From NCBI GenBank assembly GCA_020861095.1, contig JAJBTC010000199.1:1-64000 (forward strand): DNA of 64,000 nt. The letters are read 5' to 3'. Origin of the DNA: Bacteroides sp. GTDB lineage: Bacteria > Bacteroidota > Bacteroidia > Bacteroidales > Bacteroidaceae. Each line of letters opens with the position of its first letter. The stretch's first letter is position 1. Shown piece by piece: positions 8,571 to 16,420 of the stretch. The notes beneath the pieces were generated by a model. It ran no database searches and was not told the DNA's origin. It was given only the letters and a program-made list of their open reading frames with translations. The position numbers were made by a program, and so were the translations under genes.

Positions 8571-9033
8571 AGCAGGAGGGAGATAATTTTTTTTTCAATG
8601 GGAAAATACCCATTTCAGTATGAGGGTTGTGCCATCCGTACGAAGAGGACAGATGTATATCGCGGAGATGCCTATATGGGTCTGTTATCACGAAGACGTA
8701 AATATGCGTCTCTACATGTGATAATGATGTTTGTACAATTATATCGTCTTGGGTTATTGGTAGTACCCCTTGTAAATCTTTCTGCATCTCTGTTAGAAAT
8801 GTCCAATCTACTTGTAGAGACGCATATTTGCGTTTCCGAGGTACACTTACAACACCTGCGACGCGGTACAGGTCCAACACACAGGACTGTAACTTACATT
8901 TTTATTCTTTCAGCGAATAAACTTATAATTGGATAAAATCTTCTTCGGTAAAGAAGCACTCTTGCCTGTCTTACACCTGTATCAATCCATGTAAACCCAA
9001 CCTGAGATATGGAGTTACAAAGAATAAAATCCT
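8571..9033. repeat. Intergenic region with palindromic repeats
   Basis: No convincing gene. Two copies of the window-wide palindromic repeat lie here in opposite orientation: 8691-8716 (GAAGACGTAAATATGCGTCTCTAC) read inverted against 8813-8840 (TGTAGAGACGCATATTTGCG). A frame open at 8598-8936 runs straight through both and has no coding character. The region separates the plus-strand PqqD group from the minus-strand DUF4831 gene, so both transcripts converge here. Confidence 0.7.
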
Positions 9034-10089
9034 TTACTCTTCCCGGTCTACTTTGATCAATCCCCCTGTCTCCGGATTGAAAAGTACTTTCACAGTAGAC
9101 TTTTTGTTGAACAAGGCCGGTGCCAGGTATTCAGTGGTTCCGAATTGTGTAATGGGCATTTCTCCGCTGTACAATGGCTGAGTACCTTGTTTGATCGTTA
9201 CCCGGGCACGTCCCGGTACATTGTAGGCCACTCCGCTTACTTTCTTCTTATCCTCTTCGGGTATATCCACCGCATTCAGATCTTTCAGCGTCATATAGAT
9301 CGGCTCTCCCGCCAGGTCTTCTTTGCCAAGTAGTCCCAGTTTACGTGAGAAGCGAAATGCCACTTCCTCATCGTACTCCCGGTCGGGTACCACCCGGATC
9401 ACAAAGGTCCGCTCTTCTATCTGATAGGTGCCGGAAAACATCTCTGTCATGGCCCGTTCCTGCTCTTCCAGGTTGGCCAGCATCAGTTTCATCTGTTCCC
9501 CATCCGCGGGCATATAGTCCGCCTGTCCGCGCATCAACGCGTTGCGGCTTTCCCGGATGTTGTAGATCTCTTTGGATATAAGTTCCGCCATTTTAGCCGT
9601 GGAGTTAGCCATCAGGATCTCTTCCGTCAGGAAATCTTTTGGATTTACTTTCCGTGTGGAAACAGGGATAGAAGAAGAGGCCGCGGTTCCCGAAGGAGAA
9701 CTGTAAGGCATATTGATAGACTTGATTATACCTTCTTTGGTCAGTTCCATCAAGGGGGCTACCGTCTTATCCTTCAATTTTACGAAATAAGTCTTCTCAC
9801 TGTCGGGCACACCAGCAGACTGCACGGTCATACCTTTGAGTTCCCAGTATTCTTCAGGTTCGCCCGATACATGGTTCAATCTCAGGTAACGATCTGCATA
9901 CCGGCTGAATTCTCCGGGAGTATAAGTCACCTTGTTTACTTTTACTTCGATCCGGATTTCCGATTTGGGCAGCGTATAGGTGACTCCATAGTCCTTTCCA
10001 CGCATGACTCCTGCCGTGACTTCCGTTTGTGCTGAGGCAGTAGCTGTACACAACATCAACCCTGCCCATATCCTGATAACCTGCTTCAT
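9034..10089 (-). CDS. DUF4831 family exported protein
   Basis: A 351-residue protein with a Sec signal peptide (MKQVIRIWAGLMLCTATASA, cleavage likely before QTE). The body starts with GVMRGKDYGVTYTLPKSEI, followed by EYWELKGMTVQSAGVPD and a segment with ALMRGQADYMPADGEQM, which match the Bacteroidetes DUF4831 family as I know it. A periplasmic or envelope location is likely. No enzymatic motif is visible, and the function is unknown. A candidate promoter with a -7 box lies 32 bases upstream. The NAD(P)HX repair gene upstream on the same strand has its own promoter and is 74 bases away. Confidence 0.8.
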   Translation of the reverse strand: MKQVIRIWAGLMLCTATASAQTEVTAGVMRGKDYGVTYTLPKSEIRIEVKVNKVTYTPGEFSRYADRYLRLNHVSGEPEEYWELKGMTVQSAGVPDSEKTYFVKLKDKTVAPLMELTKEGIIKSINMPYSSPSGTAASSSIPVSTRKVNPKDFLTEEILMANSTAKMAELISKEIYNIRESRNALMRGQADYMPADGEQMKLMLANLEEQERAMTEMFSGTYQIEERTFVIRVVPDREYDEEVAFRFSRKLGLLGKEDLAGEPIYMTLKDLNAVDIPEEDKKKVSGVAYNVPGRARVTIKQGTQPLYSGEMPITQFGTTEYLAPALFNKKSTVKVLFNPETGGLIKVDREE

Positions 10090-10120
10090 TTCCGGTTTGT
10101 TTTTAACGGTTTTCCGAAAA

Positions 10121-10153
10121 CAAAGTTAATCAACTTCTTCGAAAAACCGCAAG
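10121..10153 (-). promoter_or_regulatory. Candidate promoter of the DUF4831 gene
   Basis: On the minus strand TAACTTTG (10121-10128) fits the -7 box TAnnTTTG, and CTTG (10150-10153) lies 21 bases upstream where TTTG is expected. The distance to the ATG is 32 bases, in line with other short leaders here. Confidence 0.45.
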
Positions 10154-10163
10154 TTATTAAGCA

Positions 10164-11675
10164 TTATTCGCTTAACATCCTCCAGGCCAGCGGAAGACCC
10201 TGAACGATGTCGCCCGCAGTCATGGCTGTCTCCCCGAACTTTTTCCGGGCAAAATCTCCGGCCAGCCCGTGTGCGTAGGTAGCGATCCGTGCCGCCTCAT
10301 CCGCGGGATAGCTTTGTGCCAGCAGCGCCAGTACGATCCCCGTGAGTGCATCTCCGCTACCTCCCGTAGCCATTCCCGGGTTGCCTGTTGTATTGAAGTA
10401 GCATTTTCCATCCGGAGCGATTACAGCCGTATAAGCACCTTTCAGAATAATATGTACCTGAGCGGTACGGGCCAACTCCCGGGCTTTCTTCAGACGTTCG
10501 TAAGAGTTCTGGCATTTTCCGACCAGGCGCTCGAGTTCTTTCGGATGTGGAGTAAGTACGGAGCCTTTCGGTAAGGTATGCAGTGCTTTCCGTTGGTTGG
10601 CCAGTAGGTTCAGAGCATCCGCATCTGCTACGACAGGGATCTGGCACAGTGCCAGTTGTTCCACCAGCGCCTGTTCCGTCTCTTCCTCTTTGCCCAGTCC
10701 CGGGCCAATTCCTAACGCCTGATAATCGTCCGTATCTACAGGAGTAGAGAATACTTCCAGATTCGGATCCACAAGTACCATTGCTTCGGGTACAGTCGTT
10801 TGCAAAACAGAGACATTTACTTTCGGAGCATGCACCGTCAGCAGTCCTACTCCCGACCGCAGGCAGGCTCTGGCTCCCAGGATAGAGGATCCTGCCATGC
10901 CTGCCGATCCGGCAATCAGCAACGCGTGTCCGAAATTGCCTTTGTGGGCAAATTTCTTCCGGGGGCGGATCATCGCGTGGATCTCTTCGGCCTCTGTCAG
11001 GTAATAATCTGTTTCTGTTTCCTCTATGGCTTCCGGACTCAGTCCTATATCAATCACTTCCCATTCACCCACCAGATCGGCATTCTCGGCAAACAGAAAA
11101 GAAAGCTTAGGGAATTGCAGGGTCAGTGTTACATCCGCCCGTACGATGTGGCTACGTACGTTCAGTGTATTGTCTTCTCCCATCAGTCCGGAAGGAATAT
11201 CTATAGCTACCACGGTGCCCGGTGAAGAATTGATGTATTTCACTACCGCGGCAAATCCTCCGGTCAGGGGTTTGGTAAGTCCCGATCCGAACAGGCCGTC
11301 TATGATCAGGTGCTTCTCTGTCAGTACAGGAGGAACAAACTGGGTAGAAACCTCTGTAAAAGCGATGTGATCTATCATTTCTACCAGTTCCTTGTTGGTA
11401 CGGCAATCGGCAGACAGTTCACCTTTCGGATTGAAAAGATAGACCTCCACCTTATAGTTCTGTTCAGCCAGCATCCGTGCCACTGCCAGGGCATCTCCGC
11501 CGTTGTTGCCCGGTCCGGCAAATACAGTGACCGGTACGGAAGCCTCCCATTTCCGTACGATCGTTTCTGTCAGAGCCTGTGCGGCACGTTCCATCAGGTC
11601 GATAGATGCAATGGGTTCGTGTTCCATGGTATATTCATCCAGTTTACGGACGAGGTGAGTAGGAAATAGTTTCAT
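10164..11675 (-). CDS. nnr: Bifunctional NAD(P)H-hydrate epimerase / ADP-dependent NAD(P)H-hydrate dehydratase
   Basis: A 503-residue fusion that repairs hydrated NADH and NADPH. The N-terminal epimerase domain (about 1-215) interconverts the R and S hydrates and carries FAGPGNNGGDALAVARML and AIDIPSGL. The C-terminal ribokinase-like dehydratase (about 225-500) carries KFAHKGNFGHALLIAGS, IGPGLG, LTPHPKEL and the catalytic GNPGMATGGSGDALTGI. The order and length match E. coli YjeF/Nnr. It acts in the cytoplasm. A -7 box TACATTTG lies 30 bases upstream of the ATG. It ends 74 bases before the DUF4831 start. Confidence 0.95.
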   Translation of the reverse strand: MKLFPTHLVRKLDEYTMEHEPIASIDLMERAAQALTETIVRKWEASVPVTVFAGPGNNGGDALAVARMLAEQNYKVEVYLFNPKGELSADCRTNKELVEMIDHIAFTEVSTQFVPPVLTEKHLIIDGLFGSGLTKPLTGGFAAVVKYINSSPGTVVAIDIPSGLMGEDNTLNVRSHIVRADVTLTLQFPKLSFLFAENADLVGEWEVIDIGLSPEAIEETETDYYLTEAEEIHAMIRPRKKFAHKGNFGHALLIAGSAGMAGSSILGARACLRSGVGLLTVHAPKVNVSVLQTTVPEAMVLVDPNLEVFSTPVDTDDYQALGIGPGLGKEEETEQALVEQLALCQIPVVADADALNLLANQRKALHTLPKGSVLTPHPKELERLVGKCQNSYERLKKARELARTAQVHIILKGAYTAVIAPDGKCYFNTTGNPGMATGGSGDALTGIVLALLAQSYPADEAARIATYAHGLAGDFARKKFGETAMTAGDIVQGLPLAWRMLSE

Positions 11676-11704
11676 TTTCTTTTCTTGCTTTCAGATTTGA
11701 CTTA

Positions 11705-11712
11705 CAAATGTA
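11705..11712 (-). promoter_or_regulatory. Candidate -7 box of the nnr gene
   Basis: Minus-strand TACATTTG, 30 bases before the ATG at 11675. Only a weak TTGG is seen near the -33 position. Confidence 0.4.
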
Positions 11713-12605
11713 AATATAACATCTAAGAATACCAACTGAAGGGTATAACACTATATACGTTTTTCTGTTTTTGAAGAATAGACCCGGATAGCAACAGTGC
11801 TTGTGTGGGATCGAAAGGAATAGGCTAAAATCAAATGGTTGCTAAATAAGGCGATTTTGTGTCATTATGACTGGTATTTCGTTGTTTATCTGACTTGTTC
11901 CTTTTTTGCAATTGGACTTTCAGCACTCAATTCAGCTCAAATCACTGTGTTTTTTCCTTTTCATAGGGCTTCTGAGTGGTTTGGATTACCGGAAACTGGT
12001 GTTCTAACTACCGGAAACTAAAATAAGTAGTAGGCAAACTACCGCTTAGATTACTGAAAACTCAAATAAGTGGTGGTGAAACCACCGTTTAGATTACTGG
12101 ATAATAAAATAAGTCGTAGGCAAACCGATGGTTTGACTACGACTTAGGACACGAACTCTCCCGCAAAGCAGTTGTCCTCTAAAGAGTAAAGAAAAAAAGT
12201 GAGAACAGGGGATGTTTTTCAACTTTTCAGCACATAATATATCTTGATTTTTGAATGTCATATAGATTGTGTGGAATGATATTTAAAAACATAATATCTG
12301 TATATGATTTGTGTAAGTATGTAAATGTTTGCGTCTTTTAGGTAATGGTAACTTTGTGTTATTTCTCTGATCGTTCTGGGATCGTTTATAAATAGCGTCT
12401 CCCTGCTCAGTTCCGAAATAAGCCATTCTCAGGGCGTTTGAAAAACAAAATGTCAGTATTGACAAAATGATAAAAGAGAGTCTCTCTTCTTCCCTGTCTT
12501 TTGGACGGGAATTTTTTTAACCCAACCGATATAAATATAACTTCACGAAACAGAAAGTTTAAAAAGGGATTAAGTATATTTGCCTTCGGAACAAACACAC
12601 CTGAC
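11713..12605. other. Long intergenic region holding copy A of a structured non-coding element
   Basis: No gene is supported. From about 11910 to 12480 the sequence is a diverged copy of the element at 50130-50626, in the same orientation. Matching landmarks are CTTTCAGCAC at 11917, CTGATCGTTCTGGGATCGTT near 12367, and the 3' end TTTGAAAAACAAAATGTCAG (12437-12456) plus GACAAAATGATAAAAGA (12461-12477). The 3' end contains a small stem TGTCA-N4-TGACA. In the middle are three tandem units of about 43 bases, each with the motif AAATAAGT followed by a hairpin (12024-12048, 12072-12086, 12111-12145). Homology may extend further upstream, to about 11850. The regulator promoter is at the right edge. 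Confidence 0.65.
12575..12582 (+). promoter_or_regulatory. Candidate -7 box of the SusR-like regulator gene
   Basis: TATATTTG lies 24 bases before the ATG at 12606. It sits inside the longer open frame that begins at 12501, so it argues for the downstream start. A clear -33 box is not seen. Confidence 0.45.
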
Positions 12606-15446
12606 ATGAAAAACACCCTTTTGCTGTTCTTGCTACTTACCCTTGTTTCTCCTTTGGAAGCCATTCCCCTGGACCGGCTTTCCGGAAAATACGTACGCTT
12701 TTACAAACCCTCCGAATACAAGAGTGATGCACAGGTGTGGGGCATTGCGCACGGTGAGGAAGATGATATGTTCTTTGCCACCAACGAAGGAGTGGTGCTT
12801 TTCGATGGCGTACGTTGGGAAAAATACATGGCTCCTTCCGAGTGTATCATGCGTAGTGTATTCTATGATACGGAAGAGAAGATACTTTATAGCGGAGGTG
12901 TGAATGAATTCGGCAGTTGGCACTTCGATGCCTATGGCCAGCTTCAATACACCTGCCTTTATCAGAATCCCCGCAACCTTGCCACCAAAGAATTCTGGCG
13001 TGTGGTGAAGGTCCCTTATAGTCATCTCATTTATTTCCAGTCGCCCGTCTCTGTCCAGGTCTACGATACACAGACCGGAGAGGTTACGGAAGTGGACGCG
13101 GGCGGGCAGCGTTTCAACGCTCTCTCTTCTGTAAATGAGAAGGTGTATGTGCAACAGGAAAACGTTCTGTACCGGCTGGATGGTACTCAGAAGACCATGG
13201 TCACCGATGGCTTGCAGGGAATTTACCTGCTGAATATGTTTCCGGAAACAGGAGGTCGTATCCGTCTGGTCAGTTCCGAGAAAGGAACCATCATTCTGGA
13301 TCATACCGGTGCCATTCAGCAACATATCCCTGTAGAAGGTGATATGCGTATAACCTCCATTTGCCGCATGCAGGACAGGTACCTGATCGGTACGGGCAAT
13401 TCTGGTTTCTATGTGAAGGATCTGCAAGGGAATATACTGTCTCACGTCAACGAATCGCAGGGGCTGAAAAATGTAGTACTCAGTGTAGGCTACAACAACC
13501 GGGGAGATCTCTGGCTGGGGCTCAATGGTGGTATTATGTATGTCGAAGAGAGTGTGAAAGAAGAGTCCTTTCTGATGGACCCTAAGGAAAACATTGGATA
13601 TGTCTATTGCGGGTTGCGTACGCCCGGAGCGTTGTATGCAGGGACCAACAAAGGGCTTTACAAAGTGACTTCTGCAAAGGACCAGCCCCGGTTTGAGATG
13701 ATCCCTTCTCTCAAAGGTCAGGTCTGGAATCTCTATCAGGTAGGCGATCAGGTAGTGGTGGCACACGATAAAGGGCTGTTTACACTCACCGGTGGACAAT
13801 TCCAGCAGATCCGTCAGGGAGGTGTCTATACATTGTTGCCCATCCCTTCCCGCCCGGGTTGGTATATCAGTGGCAATTACAACGGCTTTTCTGTCTATCA
13901 GTCTGTACAGGGAGTTCTCCGGTTTCGTCACCATGTAGAGGGGTACAACAATCTGGTACAGGAATTCGCATTTGACAAGGAAGGCAATCTGTGGCTGGTA
14001 CATTCCCGGAAGGGATTCCGACGGTTGCGTTTTGACGCGGACTATACCCGCATTGAAGACAGTGGCATCTATGAATTCACGACTCCTGGTATGACCCGCT
14101 CACTGATGGTACAGGTGGAGCAGGATCTTATTTTCCTGGACAATGAAGGAGGAGTTTACAAGTACAACGAACTACAGGATATGCTACAGGAAGATGCTTA
14201 CTATACCTCTTTGCTGGAGCCTGTGAGTCGTGATGCGCTCTCTCTGCAATACATTGACGGGCTTTTCTGGCAGGTCCATGAAGACGGGGTTGGTTTTCTC
14301 AGAAAAGACTATAACCGCCTCTCGGTATTTCCACATTTCTTTTCTCATGTATCGGATCAGTTCATACCCAAAGGGTTCCGTAAGATCATTCCTCTGGAGC
14401 AGGATCGCTATGCATTCGGGCTGCTCAATGGGATGGGGATGATCTGTACGGACCGGCTCGAGCCGCGCCTCTATCGTATGCCGCAGATCCGCAGGGTAGA
14501 GGCGGTGGGACAAACATCCGTGCTGGCGCTGGCACCGGACACAAAAGGAGTATGTGAGGTGCCTCCTTTCTATCATACGCTCTGTCTCCGGCTTGCTTCG
14601 CTGGAACGCAACGGGCAGGTAGAGTATAGAATACCGAAGCGCGGAGAGAAGTGGGAAGCGACTTCGGAGGGACAGATCTTTCTGACTTACCTCACTCCGG
14701 GAAATTATACCATAGAGATCCGCGCGTGTGACGGATACGGCTCGTGTTCCGAGGTCAATACATTGTCTCTGACCGTCAAGGCTCCCTGGTATGCTACCCG
14801 GCTGGCTCTCTTTTTGTATCTGCTCTGTATCCTGGCGATAGCCTATGCCTTTCATCTCTTTTATAAACGAAAAGTACAACAAAAGGAGAAGCAGATCAAA
14901 GCGGAGCAGGAGCAGAAACGCAAAGAGGAAATGAGCCTTTTCCAACTCAACAGCCTGCGCGGAGAACTGGAGAATAAGAACAGTAAGCTCATGAGCATTA
15001 CCATGCTTGGAGTGCAGAACAATACCTTCCTGAAGAAGACCAAAGAGGATATTTCCGAACTCTTGTCCGACGATATGCTGGGAGCGCATAAGATGCAGAT
15101 CAAGCGTATTGTCCGGGAGATTGACAAACAGTTGAATGATCAGTCGGGCTGGAACAATTTTGCCGAACATTTCAATAATACCTGCAACGGCTTTTTCGAT
15201 AAACTGAACGAACGACATCCCAAACTCACCAACAATGACCTGCGGCTGTGTGCCTACATCCGGATAAATCTGAGTGCGAAAGAGATCGCCTCCCTGATGA
15301 ATATCTCCACTAACTCAGTGGAGATGGCGCGCTATCGCCTGCGCAAGAAACTGGACCTCGACGAAGAGGTTACACTCAGCCAATACCTGACAGAAGTAAT
15401 TTCTGACCTGGAGATTTTCGGCGAGACGGACAACTGCCAGTTGTAG
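12606..15446 (+). CDS. SusR-like membrane-spanning regulator with LuxR-type HTH
   Basis: A 946-residue regulator. The ATG at 12606 gives a proper signal peptide (MKNTLLLFLLLTLVSPLEA); the frame is open back to 12501, but that extension is uncharged by any signal logic and contains the promoter. A large periplasmic sensor follows (about 20-720): a two-component-propeller fold with repeated W-L-G-like blades and then a Y_Y_Y domain (GNYTIEIRACDGYG). One membrane span lies at about 730-752, then a coiled coil (KVQQKEKQIKAEQEQKRKEE), and last a LuxR-type helix-turn-helix (LSAKEIASLMNISTNSVEMA). There is no kinase or receiver, as in SusR of the starch system. It probably senses an oligosaccharide in the periplasm and activates the GH16-GH2-SusCD genes that follow. 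Confidence 0.88.
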   Translation: MKNTLLLFLLLTLVSPLEAIPLDRLSGKYVRFYKPSEYKSDAQVWGIAHGEEDDMFFATNEGVVLFDGVRWEKYMAPSECIMRSVFYDTEEKILYSGGVNEFGSWHFDAYGQLQYTCLYQNPRNLATKEFWRVVKVPYSHLIYFQSPVSVQVYDTQTGEVTEVDAGGQRFNALSSVNEKVYVQQENVLYRLDGTQKTMVTDGLQGIYLLNMFPETGGRIRLVSSEKGTIILDHTGAIQQHIPVEGDMRITSICRMQDRYLIGTGNSGFYVKDLQGNILSHVNESQGLKNVVLSVGYNNRGDLWLGLNGGIMYVEESVKEESFLMDPKENIGYVYCGLRTPGALYAGTNKGLYKVTSAKDQPRFEMIPSLKGQVWNLYQVGDQVVVAHDKGLFTLTGGQFQQIRQGGVYTLLPIPSRPGWYISGNYNGFSVYQSVQGVLRFRHHVEGYNNLVQEFAFDKEGNLWLVHSRKGFRRLRFDADYTRIEDSGIYEFTTPGMTRSLMVQVEQDLIFLDNEGGVYKYNELQDMLQEDAYYTSLLEPVSRDALSLQYIDGLFWQVHEDGVGFLRKDYNRLSVFPHFFSHVSDQFIPKGFRKIIPLEQDRYAFGLLNGMGMICTDRLEPRLYRMPQIRRVEAVGQTSVLALAPDTKGVCEVPPFYHTLCLRLASLERNGQVEYRIPKRGEKWEATSEGQIFLTYLTPGNYTIEIRACDGYGSCSEVNTLSLTVKAPWYATRLALFLYLLCILAIAYAFHLFYKRKVQQKEKQIKAEQEQKRKEEMSLFQLNSLRGELENKNSKLMSITMLGVQNNTFLKKTKEDISELLSDDMLGAHKMQIKRIVREIDKQLNDQSGWNNFAEHFNNTCNGFFDKLNERHPKLTNNDLRLCAYIRINLSAKEIASLMNISTNSVEMARYRLRKKLDLDEEVTLSQYLTEVISDLEIFGETDNCQL

Positions 15447-15607
15447 GGGATTTTAACTATTTATAATCAGATAGATACTGTTTCTTTTTGTGGGCTTTGT
15501 AGGGGGCGTTCGCCCGAATATTTTCATGCTGTATAGTGTTTGTAGGGCATCCGGATTTGTCGTTCCGGAGGAGAAAACCGTATGTTTGCCTCAAACAAAT
15601 CATAGTT

Positions 15608-16405
15608 ATGAAAACACGCTGTTTTTTCCTCACCCTTTTCTTTTTCCTGTATGGCGGTCTTCTTTCCGCACAGGCATCATACCGTTTGATCTGGAGCGAC
15701 GAGTTCAATGCAGATCGTCTGGACGAAACCATCTGGAACATTGCCTCGGGCTATGGGGGTGGCAATGATGGTTGGGGCAACAACGAACTTCAGAATTATA
15801 CCTCCGATAATATATCTTTCCGGGACGGACTGTTGGTGATCACGGCAAAGAAGACCGGGGATCAGCAACAACGGGGTGAATATACCTCCGCCCGTATTTC
15901 TACGAAGAATAAACAGCAATTCCTGTACGGTCGAATGGAGGTCCGTGCGAAGTTGCCCGAAGGTCGTGGTCTCTGGGCTGCCTTCTGGATGCTGGGCTGC
16001 GAAGGCCGCTGGCCCGATGGCGGCGAAATAGATATCATGGAACATGTGGGCTACGAACCCGATGTAGTACATAGCGCGCTGCATACCCGTTCCAGCTTCG
16101 GTGCCACGCAGAACAAAGGAAAAACCCTTTTCCCGGATGTCAATCAGGACTTTCATGTATTTGGGATTACCTGGACGGAAGATCAGATAGAATTTTATGT
16201 CGATGATCCGCAGCAACCCTATTATATCTACGCGCCGGAAGAGAAAAATGCCCGGACTTGGCCGTTCGACCGACCCTGTTACCTGCTGCTCAACCTGGCG
16301 GTCGGCGGACATTGGGGTGGGAAGCAGGGCATAGACAATACTGTCTTTCCCGCGGAATACCTGATAGACTGGGTGCGTGTATATACAGCCGATTCATCTT
16401 TATAA
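15608..16405 (+). CDS. GH16 endo-beta-glucanase (laminarinase-like)
   Basis: A 265-residue secreted enzyme with signal peptide MKTRCFFLTLFFFLYGGLLS and one GH16 domain. The catalytic motif is GGEIDIMEHVG, with nucleophile E140, assisting D142 and acid/base E145. Substrate-side features WGNNELQNYT and LPEGRGLWAAFWMLG are typical of GH16_3 beta-1,3- or beta-1,3/1,4-glucanases. There is no lipobox, so it is likely periplasmic. The frame is open from 15536, but the ATG at 15608 starts the signal peptide. It lies 161 bases after the regulator and 15 before a GH2 gene, probably an operon. Cleaving beta-1,3-glucan chains is the best guess; porphyranase or agarase activity is unlikely. Confidence 0.9.
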   Translation: MKTRCFFLTLFFFLYGGLLSAQASYRLIWSDEFNADRLDETIWNIASGYGGGNDGWGNNELQNYTSDNISFRDGLLVITAKKTGDQQQRGEYTSARISTKNKQQFLYGRMEVRAKLPEGRGLWAAFWMLGCEGRWPDGGEIDIMEHVGYEPDVVHSALHTRSSFGATQNKGKTLFPDVNQDFHVFGITWTEDQIEFYVDDPQQPYYIYAPEEKNARTWPFDRPCYLLLNLAVGGHWGGKQGIDNTVFPAEYLIDWVRVYTADSSL

Positions 16406-16420
16406 CTTACGATAGACCAC

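Noticed and set aside
8598-8936. Open frame of 112 codons in the gap before DUF4831
   Set aside because: It runs through two copies of the palindromic repeat and has no coding character.
12000-12145. Possible CRISPR array
   Set aside because: The units are diverged, have no constant repeat with unique spacers, and there are no cas genes; paired stem changes suggest RNA hairpins instead.
12283-12465. Short minus-strand frame containing FCFSNALR, similar to one at 50430-50612
   Set aside because: The likeness follows from nucleotide conservation of the element's 3' end; the frames diverge elsewhere and have no ribosome site.
12501-12605. Upstream extension of the SusR-like regulator frame
   Set aside because: The promoter-like TATATTTG lies inside it and the ATG at 12606 begins a normal signal peptide.
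12633-14003. Minus-strand frame of 456 codons within the regulator gene
   Set aside because: Shadow of the sense gene; no domain, signal or promoter.
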